From Zoroaster sp. YZ-2022 (taxonomy: Eukaryota; Echinodermata; Asteroidea; Forcipulatida; Zoroasteridae), in contig CM055816.1 of the NCBI GenBank assembly GCA_029582265.1, positions 36,826,220 to 36,890,219 of the forward strand: 64,000 nucleotides of DNA, given 5' to 3'. This document shows positions 21,396 through 32,955 of this stretch, one piece after another. Under the pieces are notes generated by a model. The model did no database searches, was not told where the DNA came from, and worked only from the letters and a program-made list of their open reading frames with translations. The position numbers and the translations under genes are program-made. The stretch's first letter is position 1, and each line of letters opens with the position of its first letter.

Positions 21396-22262
21396 ACAGA
21401 ATCAGGGAAAACTAATTATAGACTAGACAGCAAAAAAGAAACAAAGAAGAATAAGTAAGTGCTTACACCAGATCCGACCAAATTTCACAGCTAGAGGACT
21501 ATCATAAATTCAAACACCGACAGTGAAGTGACCAAATATCACAATATTATAATCAAGCATTTGTTGAGTAAATTTCTAAAAAGCTTCCTGGAATGTGAAG
21601 TTACAACCTCTATATTAAAAGGTTGATTCTACACTTTAGTATTAAGAGTGCAACAATACCGTTTACTGTAAATCAGGTCCATCCATATTTTCTTTTCTTT
21701 CATGATGTAACCCAGGAAACGAAAACAGTGTTCAACATTTTAAAAAAACTTATCGTTTTCAAACAAAGATAGAATGTGTGGCAGTTGGGCCAACCAACTT
21801 GACCTGTATTGGCCATGAGTTACATATAATATCGCAGTGCAGGCCAGGGCAATGTAAATGTTGCTGCACTGGCTGGAGAGAAACTTGGACTGACCTTGAC
21901 AGCTTGGCAAGGTTTGTAACTCGGGGTTACTAAAGGCCTATACCCCAAGGACACAGAAGGAGTTTGAACTTCCCGGGGTTTCAGAGCTATCCAATTACTG
22001 CTATCAGCCAGCGCCTGGTATTCCCATAACCATCGACCTATACCACCACTGCGCACGCGCTGTCAGGTTGTTGGTGGTGCAGTGTACAGTTAGAATGTGG
22101 TCAGTGACAAACTCACTTGGGAAAACCAAAACCTATAGTTGATCTGATTTATGACCCTCTAGAGGGCCGTGTCTGTTTGTAGTCCATAAACTACCAAGCA
22201 CTGCCTTTGATCTTAGTAATTGCCGAACCTGGGAAAGCCGGGTTCGAGAAGTATACATTAGA
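21396..22262. other. Rest of the insertion within the LINE
   Basis: No coding sequence was recognised. The interval 21780-22260 is GC-richer and may belong to another repeat. The boundary near 22262 coincides with the inverted 24-bp LINE segment. Confidence 0.35.
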
Positions 22263-22279
22263 CTGGGCTCGGTCTGGTA

Positions 22280-23205
22280 ATGATTACAGTCTAATATCCC
22301 TCCTGAATTCCCGGACGTACTTGACGACGCTGTTGACTACTCTCTTGATAATGACATTTCTACTTTTGAAATATTAGCTGCCATTAGGCATGGTAAGGCC
22401 GGGAAGGCGGCCGGCCCTGATGGCCTAACATTTGATGTTCTTAAGGACTGTGAGGACATTTTTGTTCTACCTTTACAATATATAGTCGATTACTGTTTCT
22501 CAAAGGGGTGTTGTCCCTCTCCCTGGTTGTGTAGTTATCTGTTACCAATTTATAAGGGTAAAGGTCCTCTGTCAGTCTCTGACTCCTATAGAGGAGTTGC
22601 CCTTCTATCATGTGCCCTCAAGTGTTACACTTTTATTTTGAATAGGAGGATTTTTATCTTGGGCTGAGGGTCTAAATTTAATACCTCCCCAGCAGCATGG
22701 CTTCCGCAGTGGTAGGTCGAAGAGCTTAATTCCTGTATTCATGATGCTCTATCTGCTCCAAAAACGCCTTTATATGTTGCCTTTATTGATTTTAGGAAGG
22801 CTTTTGATAGCATCGACCGGTCACTTCTTCTGCGGAAGCTATCTGTCATAGGATTATCATGCAAAATGCTGAGAGGTATCTGGGCAGCTATCTCTGTTAA
22901 TTACATTGAAATTCTGTCTAACGCTCTGATACATTCTCCAGCAGCTGATCTGATTGGGCCTCGCAGGAAGGTTTGGGGGAGATGGTTTGGCACTGCTTTC
23001 CACTCTCTTTGGTGCAGTAAGCGTGCATGTTTTCACCTTGCTCACGATTGCAAGTGTAGACTGTGTGGCTCTGATGCCGCCCTCCGGCGCGAGCATCTTG
23101 TGCATTGTGAGTGGGTTTTAGCTGATTTTGTGGGTTTCGACGCCATTGAGCTCCTTAAACTTGAAAAAGCTCTCTATGCCTCCCGCTCCTCCCAGTAATC
23201 TCGGC
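22280..23205 (+). pseudogene. LINE reverse transcriptase remnant and C-terminal zinc region
   Basis: The frame starting near 22290 reads RHGKAGKAAGPDGLTFDVLK (reverse transcriptase block 1), then LLPIYKGKGPLSVSDSYRGV and ALLSCALKCYTFILNRR (block 2), and stops at 22664. Decayed pieces follow (HGFRSGRSKS; a degraded FIDFRKAFDSIDR, the first catalytic Asp block, near 22780-22820). The catalytic YxDD block is absent: sequence jumps at about 22950 to a C-terminal part with CRLCGSDAALRREHLVHC, a zinc-knuckle-like CCHC. An internal deletion and stops make it inactive. Confidence 0.65.
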
Positions 23206-23339
23206 TTCTTGGGTGTCCTCCCCTTGTCATCAGAATTCAGCCTTGCTGTTGTCCGTAGATTGTGTGTAGGTCATGTTGACCTTGTATTCTTTTTTGAATA
23301 AATCGTTATACAACAACAACAACAATGCTTTCTGAATGT

Positions 23340-23450
23340 CTGTGAAAAAAACTCACAGGCGACTCGGGCGGGATTCGAACCCACGACCTCCTGCTTACTA
23401 GTGCAGACGTCTTACCTCTCGACCACCGAGCTTGCCCGATGACAATTGGC
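23340..23450 (-). mobile_element. tRNA-like SINE head
   Basis: On the minus strand: box A-like TGGTCGAGAGG near 23420, box B GGGTTCGAATCCC near 23372, and a plausible anticodon-stem region between. The acceptor ends do not pair well, and short tRNA-like heads of the same style recur in the window, so a SINE is preferred to a functional tRNA. A different tRNA ancestor from that of the SINE at 60 is likely. Confidence 0.5.
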
Positions 23451-23481
23451 CGGCTAGAATCCCATACAGCAGCGGGTTCCG

Positions 23482-23483
<2 letters not shown>

Positions 23484-23518
<35 letters not shown>

Positions 23519-23581
23519 GCATATATGCATATGTATGTATATATATGTATATATATGTATATATATATGTATATATATATG
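23484..23581. repeat. (TA)n microsatellite with shared flank
   Basis: A TA/TATG run is followed by gtgaccatccaccacaaagg...ctgtaaagtcg. An inverted, diverged copy of this flank adjoins the TA run at 50400-50592, so the microsatellite probably travels with a repeat. Confidence 0.8.
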
Positions 23582-24937
23582 TGACCATCCACCACAAAGG
23601 GGCTGTAAAGTCGAAAATTTCACATTTGGAGGTTCATACATTTTGTTAGCGTCAGTTTCGTAAGTTTTTACATTTTGTACAGGTTTATGAACTCATTGCC
23701 CGAAAGAAAACGTGGATTTCATGATTTTTAGCTGTTCCCCGACAGGTCGGAACAGCTATTGTTTCTGTCAAGATTTTTTATATTTTTTATTATACTTTCT
23801 TTCTGGCAAAACCCATTGCCTTAACACGTGCACTTTCTTGGCGGCAAATGGCCTTCTTAGCATTGTCAGAAAGAGTCAACTCATATACCATATGGAAGCT
23901 TATGCCTTGACTTAGTTTCTAAATGTCATTAGACTAAAATTCTTAATTAATTAGCTTAGTTATAGTCACGTGAATATTTAATTAGGCAATCTTTGGATAA
24001 CCATAGCTCAAGAAGTTTACACCCGATCATCAAACTTTTTTCAGTTATACATTTATGGGGTACTGTAGATGTGCCTTTTGGCCTAGAATGTCTTGTGACG
24101 TCATCATGACATCATTTATAGCGCGTTTTGTATCTGTGTACAAAACACATGCACTATGTGACCAAGTCACTTCATTAAATGGCTAGTGAATCTCAATGTC
24201 TTTGTACATAGTACACATACAAATATCACGGTGGCCTGAAGCTAGTCTAATTAACACGAGTCTGAATGTATGTAGTTCGTTGTTGGATTTTTCCTCTCGG
24301 TAACCTACATACCAGCGGTTTGCCCCGGTGACTGCGCGGTGATGTACAAGTTGTCCGTACATGTGAGACTTGTATCGTTGTAACGTTACGTTAGGATTTA
24401 GTATACGTGTAAGCAGTGGTTTGTAACACTAAGGAAGTCTACTGTGAGTCTGACCATGGAGGTAGAATTAGCCTGACGCATCGCTTTTTCCTAAAACTGC
24501 AGGAGTGACGCACTATGAAAAGGTAGGTACTAAAGAACGTTTTTTTTTTTAAATAAGTTTACCTCATAAATCCCAAATTATTTTTTTGTAAGGTCTTTAT
24601 GACCTAAACCTATTATTACGTGACAAACCAATCTTTGGTGTAGGAATTTTGTTGTTGTCAAAGTAGGCATGAATTTGTGTGGGACCAACTCGTACATTCG
24701 CCAACTCGTACCTGCACTATAGTCAACTCGTACTGTATCTTCACTCGCACCAATGAAGAAACAGAGTCACAGATTTGAGTAATGTAACATAACGTTGATG
24801 GTGTATACAACGTTTTGTATAGCTGTACTTGGCAGGGGAAACAAGAAACTCGACATGGAATGAAATTTAGATGAGTGGCATCCATTAACATTCACATTGT
24901 CATCAATCATATCCTAAATTTTAGGTCATTCTGAGAT

Positions 24938-25203
24938 GGTCCTACTAAAAACCGACAACTCACGACAACTCACAACAACTTATTGTGAGTTGTCGTCAGT
25001 CATGTCAGTTGTTGTCAGTTTTTAGTAGGACCCTCAGAACTCACGACAACTGACGACAACCACATTTTCAAAAACTGAAAGCCTGTATGTACATGTATGC
25101 CACTGTCCCTTATTAACATATTTTTAACTTTTTTTTTGAGTTTTCAGTGCATTTAGAACGTGTTGTTGTGAGTTGCCGTCAGTTGTCGGATTTTAGTAGG
25201 ACC
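24938..25203. mobile_element. MITE with GGTCCTACTAAAA ends
   Basis: Outer ends GGTCCTACTAAAAACCGACA and TCGGATTTTAGTAGGACC are inverse. The arms are filled with short repeats of gacaactcac and gtcagttg. A second, right-truncated copy is at 48452-48736 in copy C of family H, so the MITE was present before the family copies diverged. Confidence 0.7.
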
Positions 25204-25592
25204 CTTCTCAGATAACAATCAAATTAAATAAAATCTTTCTGGACAATTATTTGACATGAAAAGTACAAAATAATAATGAAACATAAAGTAAACTTAATGT
25301 TTACACTAGTATTTGGTGGAAAAATGTGAGGTTAAGCATTACACATGATTCAGAAATTTCAATCACAATATTTACTCAGAGTAATTCCATTTGGATACAA
25401 ACATTCTGTGATCAACATACTCAAATTTTAAGTTTTTAATGTACAGTTTCAAACAAACTCCTTTCAGCGTTATAGCATTAAATGGAGAGCAGCCAACATA
25501 TCTACAAAAATAGCATTGTAATTTTCTTTTAGGATACTCTATTAGAATTTTATAATTTTAACAAGGAAGTGTGCTTTCTTTTTCATTTACAG

Positions 25593-26280
25593 ACTAGACC
25601 CTGAACTCCAAAAGACCCCCAGTCTCCCCTATGGACACAGAGTCATCCGACGAGGCTCCATCCCTAACAGCTGGCACCCAAATCGGCCCTACCCCTTGAA
25701 GGACAACATCCGGTACCCTCCAGGACGGCACTTTGGCAGAGCATATTTGCTGGGTTCGTGACAATTTGGGATTTCAGAAATCAAATCGCACGTGGTTAGT
25801 GAGGACAACGGCCAGCATATTACAGTAACCCGAAAGGTAATGTGTGAAATCTTTTTGTTGCATGTATTTTGGTTCCTTGTCAGAAGGGACAGTGAAAGAG
25901 AATGTTGTGTCATTTTCAAAGTTCTTCTCGTTTAAGTAACCCTTCATAAATTGTCATTGATTTGCGTGTCCACAAAGTAAAATCATCTCCATGGTAAAAC
26001 AAGCAAGAATTGGTCTGTGTTCTTCTAAGTAAAGATTTGCAAATAAACATCTATTTGTGAGAAATGTTTGAGGTACAATTTGTTCATTAAAAACATAATA
26101 CTAAATGTATTTTTTTCCAATAATTTCTACTGCAGGTTCAACCTCCAGTCGTTGAAAGGCAGCATCATCCCCAGCGGAAGCGACCTGACGAACCAGGGAC
26201 TTCATAAGAAGACATACAGAAGGTGCAAGCTGCTGTTTTAAGGGAAGCGAAGAGCTGGAAAAAACCTGGTATTGACAAAA
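25593..26280 (+). pseudogene. Exon-like coding remnants inside Helitron-like copy A
   Basis: A strong acceptor (TTTCTTTTTCATTTACAG) leads into coding-like, GC-richer sequence up to a donor (CGAAAG|GTAATG, exon end 25836). Two frames look protein-like, each broken by one TGA. One reads GHRVIRRGSIPNSWHPNRPY and continues in phase 0 past the donor. The other reads SPMDTESSDEAPSLTAGTQ and then DGTLAEHICWVRDNLGFQKS. A second acceptor (TTTCTACTGCAG) at 26135 opens a phase-compatible stretch, VQPPVVERQHHPQRKRPDEP, to TAA at 26207. No family is recognised. Helitrons often carry captured host exons with their introns, which would explain this segment; a decayed resident gene is the alternative. Confidence 0.4.
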
Positions 26281-27162
26281 AAACACTTTCCTAAATGAAA
26301 AAAATTTCTTAGGATAATTGGCACATTTCAATAAAGAAGGAACTATTTTTGTCATCTCCTTACAGGACATTGTGGTGTACACGATAACTGAACAGTTTCA
26401 TCTGATCACATCAGTGAAACATTTCATTTCCATCCGTTTGCAGTTTGAAAAAACATCTTGAAATTTTACTCTTCTTTATTAAAAGTGCCCATCCCAGAAA
26501 GAGTTTGTATCAAACTTGAATGTCTTCCAGCAGAAAACAAGAAGAGACAGCAACAATGTTGTACTTTTTAATTTTATTTATTTTGTGATAACATGTCAAC
26601 TAACACTGGAACCAACATCATCGGCACTATTAGCATATGCATAAAAAAAAATTCTTTTCTTAGAAACGAGTAAGATATGGTTATTAAAGGGAAAGTATCG
26701 TCATGATCAGAGCAGACTTTCAGCAGGGTATGGAATCATTATCCTTCATTTAAAGATGACTGCAAATTGCTGGCTTCTTTATGCAGCAGAAACGGTAATA
26801 TGATCTTATCATGTGGGAAATTATTTCCAGTCACTGAGTTAATCCAAAACAAACACTACGATTCCATGACCTGTGACGAGATTTTTTATATCGATGTCGG
26901 TGGAAACACACATAAAATGCTGGTTTTCACAGTTTTTAAAGTTACGGAAAATACCATTGGAGATGAATCTTTATCAAGAATATATTTGAAGTTGATGTCA
27001 TGATTGATCTGAGTTTCATGAATAAAGAGTTTAACTCATGATTGTACATGAAATAATAGTTTCTCTTGTATTTATTTGTAAATGGTCTAAGTCGAATTTA
27101 ATTTTTGACCGTCACATCGACCTAAAATCGGGCACTGCATCTTTAAGGTCTCATTATTATTA

Positions 27163-27402
27163 TTCTTTCCGGCAAAACCCTATTCCATTAACACGTGCAC
27201 TTTCTTGGCGGCAAATGGCCTTAGCATTGTCAGAAAGAGTCAACTCATATACCATATGGAAGCTTATGCCTGGACTTAGTTTCTAAATGTCATTAGACTA
27301 AAATTCTTAATTAATTAGCTTAGTTATAGTCGCGTGAATATTTAATTATTTAATAACCATAGCTCAAGAAGTATACACCCGATCATCAAACTTTTCTTCA
27401 GT
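27163..27402 (+). mobile_element. Helitron-like family H, copy B, left part
   Basis: Begins CTTTCCGGCAAAACCC and matches copies A and C up to ATCATCAAACTTTTC. Here the Maverick is inserted; the copy resumes at 44354. Confidence 0.65.
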
Positions 27403-27628
27403 AGTAGTATGTCAGATGGGTGATCTAGACCACCTACTAAAAAAAGATATTTTGGGTCAAATTCGCTGAAAGGGAGTTTCCCTTAAAATGAGGTAGCCTC
27501 ATCAAAAAATCGATGAGGCCAAGAGTGTATTTTAAAAAACAGTACTTATAAAAGTGAGATAACGTACTTATAAAAGTGAGATAACGAATATATATTATCT
27601 CGTTTAATAGTAAAGATGGAGAGAACGA
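27403..27628 (+). repeat. Maverick left terminal inverted repeat
   Basis: About 226 bp, matching 44148-44353 inverted. It has an extra tandem copy of a 22-bp unit (gtacttataaaagtgagataac), absent from the right repeat. It includes the PolB ATG at 27616 and its first four codons, so the PolB promoter must lie within the repeat. Confidence 0.92.
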
Positions 27629-30600
27629 AATATTTATCGAAATGGACATTGAGAGAATTGAAAGATTTTGCGCGACAACGCATTAGTCGATTAATTCTCG
27701 TGCAAAACAGTAATAATAGAGTAGATAAACGCAGTTGGTACAACGCGGTTAAAAAGTATATAAATCAACAAAAACAAAAGCCATTATATGAATTAAATTT
27801 AGCGGAATTACGAGAGCGCGTAGCGGTTGAAAATATTGAGCTACCGCTACGCGGCTCGGGAGCGAACGAGCGGTTGATTAAAAAAGACTACATTAACGCT
27901 ATTAAAAGGTTTTACGGTAGAGAAACCGAGTTGAAATTTAACCACCCCATTAATGGTGGTAGTTATTTACGCGAACATGTAATGAATGTTCCGTTGAATC
28001 ACAGCAAAGAAAAAGATTTAAATGTTTTTTGGAGAGATGTAAAACCAAAGATTATCGCCGAGTTTACTAAAGACTTGCAGGATTTTAAAGCGTTCAAGTT
28101 TATGATATTTATACGAGTTAAATTACGTAAAGTAAACTTGGCCGGCACGGACGATTTTGTCGAACCGAGTTTTCATAATAAAAAGCAAATTGTTTTATTG
28201 AATTTAAACAATATCGAACATGAACTCGATACGACAATTTCACAAATTCAAGAAGCTTTAGAAAAATACACTCGAGAGGGTAGTGGATGGATAGTAGATC
28301 GTATCGAAGAAATGAATCTAAGAATCGCGAAATATCAACCTCTAAGAGGAGGTTCTTATATCGAGCTATGCGATTATATTAAAAATAAAAAAGCTTGCAT
28401 CAACGTAAAAAATAAAGACGACGATTGTTTGCGATGGGCTTTACGCGCTCATCGTTTTCCAGCTAGCGATCACGTTGATAGAACGAGCAAGTACCCGATA
28501 AAAGACGGTTTTAATTTTAACAACATTGACGCACCTACACCGATTAATCAAATTAAACGAGTAGAAAAACAAAACAATATAGCGATAAACGTTTTCGGTT
28601 GCGAGTCAAAAACGATAATCGTTTACGAGATAAGCGATCAACCGGCAGAGATGGATCGCATAAATTTACTATTGATTCATAAAGACGCTAAATCTCACTA
28701 CGTTTACATTAAAGATGTGAATAAATTACTTCGCGATCAAACGAAACACAATACTCGTAAGCATTTTTGTTTGAGATGTTTGCAAGGTTTTTCGACGGGA
28801 GCGTATCTCGAAAACCACGTAAAAATGTGTAAGGGAATAAACGACAGACCAACGACTATCGTAATGCCTGAAAAGGGTAAAAACGATAAAATAAAGTTTA
28901 TAAATTTTCATAAAAAGATGAAAGTTCCATTCGTAATATACGCCGACTTTGAAAGCATTATCGTAAAGATTGTTGACGAAAACTCTACCAATACTAAAAA
29001 ACTACAAGAACACGTCGTTTGCGGTTATTCGTACGTCGTTGTTTGTTGCGACGGTAAAAGTAGTTTTCCCGTTACGTATAGGGGAGAAGACGCATCTAAA
29101 CATTTTTTAAATGAATTAGAAAAAGAAGAAGAAAAGATTAATACTATATTTAAAAATCCTAAAAAATTAAACATGACTGAAGAAGACGAGCGAGATTACG
29201 ACTCTGCTAGCGAGTGTTGGATATGCGAAAAAAAGTTTTTTAAAGACGACTATAAAAAGGTTAGGGATCATTGTCACATTACCGGAAAATATAGAGGCGC
29301 TGCGCATAATTATTGTAATTTAAAACTAAGTATAATAATAATAATAATAATAATGTATAGATTTATATAGCGCACGTATCCACCAACTAAGTGGCGCTCA
29401 AGGCGCATTATATTATTATCCCTGCTCATAAGGCTCATAAGGCTCATAAATCATTCCTGAAACCATCTCAGCTCCCTGGGGAGTATACAGCTCAATTGCT
29501 GCCATTTCTAGCGCATATAGAGCAAACCATCTCTGCCTTCACAGGTACCCATTTAACCCCTGGGTGGAGAGAAGCAATTATGGTTAAGTGTCTTGCTCAA
29601 GGACACAGGTGTCACGGCCGGGGCTCGAACCCACACTCTGCTGCTGGCAACACCAGAACTTGAGTTCAGTGCGCTAGACCGCACGACAATCCACTTTACG
29701 TGCATTATACAACACACGGGACCTACGGCTTTACGTCCCATCCGAAGGACGAAGCAATTATGGTTAAGTACCTTGCTCAAGGACACAAGTGTCACGACCG
29801 GGGCTCGAACCCACACCCTGCTGCTGGCAACACCAGAACTTGAGTTCGGTGCGCTAGACCGCTCGGCCACGACACTCCATACCAAACAAAACCTTTATTC
29901 CTGTCGTATTTCATAATTTGCGAGGTTACGACTCTCATCTCATTATGCAGGCCGCCGGTCAAACGTCCGGAAATCTAACGTGTATTCCAAACAATATCGA
30001 AAAGTATATTTCTTTTAGTATTAATCAACTACGATTTATAGACAGCGCTCAATTTTTACTAGCTTCGTTGGACAAACTCGTAAAATCAAACGATTCTTTT
30101 CCAATTACATTAAAACTCGAACCCTCCTTAGAAAAATTTAATCTCATTAAAAGCAAGGGTATTTATCCTTACGAGTACATGGATAGTTTTGAACGTTTCA
30201 AAGAAACGCGTCTTCCTTTACAAGAATCTTTTTACAGCAGTTTAAACGATAGTATAGTCACATTACTAAACAACAATACGAGCACGCTAAAAACGTTTAC
30301 AGCGAGTTTGATTGTAAAAATTTAGGGGATTATCACGATTTGTACGTGCGTACCGATACTTGCTTGTTGGCGGACGTATTTGAAAACTTTCGTAATACTT
30401 GTTTAAAACAGTACGGTTTGGATCCGGCTAATTATTATACGAGTCCTGGGCTAAGTTGGGACGCTTTGTTGAAACATTCTAAACAAACTTTAGATTTGTT
30501 TACCGATATCGACATGCATTTGTTTATTGAAAAAGGCACGCGCGGAGGAACGTGCATGGTGAGTAAACGATACGCGAAAGCAAACAACGCGTATTTAGAC

Positions 30601-31911
30601 GACTACGATAAAACGATTCCGTCGAGTTACATTACGTACTTGGACGCTAATAATTTATACGGCTATGCCATGAGTCAACCTTTACCGACCGGTAATTTCA
30701 AATGGTTATCGAAAAAACAAATTGAGCGACTCGAGAAGCGAGGATTTAGCAACAATAAAGGATACATTTTACAAGTTGATTTAGAATATCCAACCATTTT
30801 ACACGATTCTCACAACGCATTTCCACTAGCGCCAGAGTCGTTGATAGTACCGAAAGAATGGATGAGCGACTATCAACACGAGTTGCTAACCGGCAAGCCG
30901 GCTCCAAACGTTGTTAAATTAGTACCAAATTTATACGACAAGAAAAACTACGTGCTTCATTATCGTAATTTACAATTGTACTCGCAACTCGGTATGAAAC
31001 TAACTAAAATTCATAAAGTTTTAGAATTTGACGAAGCACGTTGGATGAAATCGTACATCGATAAAAACACTCTACTCAGAAAAGAAGCGACGAGTGATTT
31101 TGAAAAAGATTTGTTTAAACTCATGAACAATTCAGTTTTTGGAAAAACGATGGAAAATGTACGAAAACGCGTCAACGTAAATTTAAAACGGCTAAACGAT
31201 GAAAAACAAGACAATTTAATTCGCGCGCTAATCGCGAAACCAAATTTTGCAGAGGCTAGGATTTTCGATAACGATCTAGTAGCGATTCACATGCACAAAA
31301 CAAAACTCGTTCTCAACCGGCCAGTTTACGTAGGAATGAGCATATTGGATATATCCAAGGTTCATATGTACGATTTCTATTACAATCATTTAAAAAGCAA
31401 GTACAAAGACGATTGTGAGTTGATTTACACGGATACGGATAGCTTATTGTTGGAAATTAAAACGAAAGATGTATATAAAGATATGGAAAAGGACAAACGA
31501 TTGTACGATATTAGTAATTATGACAAGAGTCATTTTCTGTTTTCTGAAGAAAACAAAAAAGTGATCGGTAAAATGAAAGACGAGACCGCGAAAACTGTAA
31601 TCTCTGAAGTTGTTTGTTTAAGACCTAAAATGTATTCGATACTTACTTTGGACAAAGCTGAAATAAGAAAAGCTAAAGGAGTTAAAAGACAAGTTTTAGA
31701 GCAACATATTAAACACGAGCGATATAAACAAGTTTTATCGTTTAAAAATACTCTGCATCACCCTATGAATTTTATTAGGCATGAAAACCATAGACTATAT
31801 ACAACTCGAATAGATAAAATATCGCTATCTCCTCTAGATACAAAGAGACATATTTTAGAAAACGGAATACATACTCTAGCTTACGGTCATCGCATGATTG
31901 ATTACGAATGA
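27616..31911 (+). pseudogene. PolB: Protein-primed family B DNA polymerase of the Maverick (interrupted)
   Basis: It would copy the element from a protein primer. The N-terminal segment (27616-29325) has two SAP-like helix pairs (residues 8-110), a CLRWALRAHRFP block, a C2H2-like finger (FCLRCLQGF...H...C), exonuclease motif I (VIYADFESI) and the HNH-like VRDHCHITGKYRGAAH. A SINE then interrupts it (29326-29880). The middle segment (29882-30275) has exonuclease motif II (FHNLRGYDSH) and ends by frameshift near 30275. The last segment (to 31911) has exonuclease III (YHDLYVRTD) and the polymerase motifs: A, TYLDANNLYGYAM; B, KLMNNSVFGKTMEN; C, IYTDTDSLL. All catalytic motifs survive, so decay is recent. 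The start is fixed by the terminal repeat. The stop is 12 bp from the stop of the convergent integrase. Confidence 0.92.
29326..29880 (-). mobile_element. SINE inserted in PolB, with doubled tRNA-like head
   Basis: The (ATA)n tail lies at 29328-29352 and the SINE 3' tail at 29353-29410, so the element is antisense to PolB. Two tRNA-like heads follow in tandem: box B complements GGGGCTCGAACCC near 29622 and 29802, each followed by ctgctgctggcaacaccaga and a box A complement near 29680 and 29860. The family is related to that at 60 and 9720. No exact target duplication could be defined. It disrupts PolB between the HNH-like block and exonuclease motif II. Confidence 0.8.
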
Positions 31912-31923
31912 TTGATTGATTGA

Positions 31924-32955
31924 TTAACGTTTAACGATTGGTGGATTCATTGTATCTCTAGGAATAATTTGTATTTCTTCTCTTACAAAACTACGAGCGG
32001 GGCCCGCGTCTAAATAATACAATATGGGTTGATTCGCAGCCTTCATCGTTTTAGATATTCTATAAATTTTTATACTCCATATAGGATCGGTCGCTCTGCG
32101 CCTCGTATCTTTTTCAGCTTCACCGGGCGCGTATAAATACCGAACTAGACTGTTGCTGGGGATTCTTTTTTCATTCTTTTTACCGCCTGCGCTTAGAGCG
32201 GGTGAGGCTGGATTTTGCTCGACGCTACGTAGTTTAATCGCGTCTTTGGGTTTTGAGTTAATCAGTCGCGTCGTCTCGTTGTTTAACGCTTTTACGACCA
32301 GAGGTAATCTTTTAACCCATTCTCTGTTTCTCGTATCGGTAGCAATTTCTTGACCGTATTGATGCGAAAATAATCTTTCGCTCAAAGTTTTATTAAATCG
32401 CTCCACTATACCCTGAGCTCTGTGATTTCCAACCTCTCCTCGCTGAATTTTTACATCGTGTTTGCTCATCAACGCGTTAACGCTGCTCATGAATTCTTTC
32501 CCGGGATCGACTTTTATAATTTTAGGCCAAACCAACGACGATCGTTTATAAATTTTTTCAAAAGCATCGCCGACTCGCGCGGCTGTTTTATCGATTAAAG
32601 GTTGCGCTTCTTTATATCTGCTGGCTTCGTCCACGACCGTTAACGCGTACTTGTACGTAATTCTACCGACTTTGTCGTGCGGAAGAAACAACAAGTCTGC
32701 TTGATGAACCTCGTTTGGTTTTTCAAAAGTACTATTTGATGAAGTCGGTCTCGGAATATATTTAGGATAGGGTAAATAAATTTGCCACAGCGCTTGCTTT
32801 TTTATCCATTGTCGAACAAATTTTACATTTACTTTTGTTTCTTTAGCTAGCTTGCTGATTGCATCTAGACCTTTATAATATCCTCGTGGACTATAATAAG
32901 CGTTGGATAGTTTTCGTTCATCCATTTTTATATTGCGCAACATATTTTTATTCAT
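31924..32955 (-). CDS. INT: Maverick retroviral-type integrase
   Basis: This intact 343-residue DDE integrase would insert the element by cutting and joining at its AG/CT ends. Catalytic residues: Asp87 in VHQADLLFLP, Asp150 in IKVDPGKEF and Glu185 in AQGIVERFNKTL, giving the retroviral D,D(about 35)E spacing. Between them is the VVDEASRYKEAQPL block typical of Polinton integrases. Residues 1-60 are helix-rich (SPRGYYKGLDAISKLAKET) without a complete HHCC finger. The C-terminal 100 residues carry SLVRYLYAPGEAEKD, a beta-rich DNA-binding region. The start overlaps the end of the next upstream small gene by a few bases, suggesting a tight minus-strand gene cluster. No stops or shifts were found, in contrast to PolB. 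Confidence 0.92.
   Translation of the reverse strand: MNKNMLRNIKMDERKLSNAYYSPRGYYKGLDAISKLAKETKVNVKFVRQWIKKQALWQIYLPYPKYIPRPTSSNSTFEKPNEVHQADLLFLPHDKVGRITYKYALTVVDEASRYKEAQPLIDKTAARVGDAFEKIYKRSSLVWPKIIKVDPGKEFMSSVNALMSKHDVKIQRGEVGNHRAQGIVERFNKTLSERLFSHQYGQEIATDTRNREWVKRLPLVVKALNNETTRLINSKPKDAIKLRSVEQNPASPALSAGGKKNEKRIPSNSLVRYLYAPGEAEKDTRRRATDPIWSIKIYRISKTMKAANQPILYYLDAGPARSFVREEIQIIPRDTMNPPIVKR

Larger units (their letters stand above)
18377..23325 (+). mobile_element. Non-LTR retrotransposon (LINE), interrupted and internally deleted
   Basis: Order: zinc finger and endonuclease ORF (18377-19708), linker (19709-20000), foreign insertion (20020-22260), reverse transcriptase start (22280-22680), decayed RT (22680-22960), then the C-terminal zinc-finger region (22960-23205) and a 3' end AATAAATCGTTATA(CAA)n. 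A 24-bp segment at 19974-19997 reappears inverted at 22267-22290, so one junction of the insertion involves a small inverted duplication. The clade is not certain. The (CAA)n tail and C-terminal CCHC are shared by several LINE groups. Confidence 0.7.
23790..27158 (+). mobile_element. Helitron-like family H, copy A
   Basis: The start, CTTTCTTTCTGGCAAAACCC, matches copies at 27163 and 45530. The end matches 48749-49030 (aaatcgggcactgcatcttt). It lacks the 3' hairpin seen in copies B and C because another copy of the family begins directly after it. It contains a nested MITE (24938-25203) and a 1.6-kb segment (25210-26860) absent from copy C, which holds exon-like coding pieces. Confidence 0.55.

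Noticed and set aside
23340..23450. A functional tRNA gene on the minus strand
   Set aside because: Box A and box B are good, but the acceptor stem does not close and similar heads recur as SINEs in the window.
23306..23663. Frames rich in Tyr-Ile repeats (also at 50258-50749)
   Set aside because: They are produced by (TA)n microsatellites.
30340..31911. Treating the polymerase domain as a separate intact gene
   Set aside because: Its upstream in-frame sequence holds exonuclease III residues continuous in sense with the preceding segment, so it is the C-terminal part of one frameshifted PolB.
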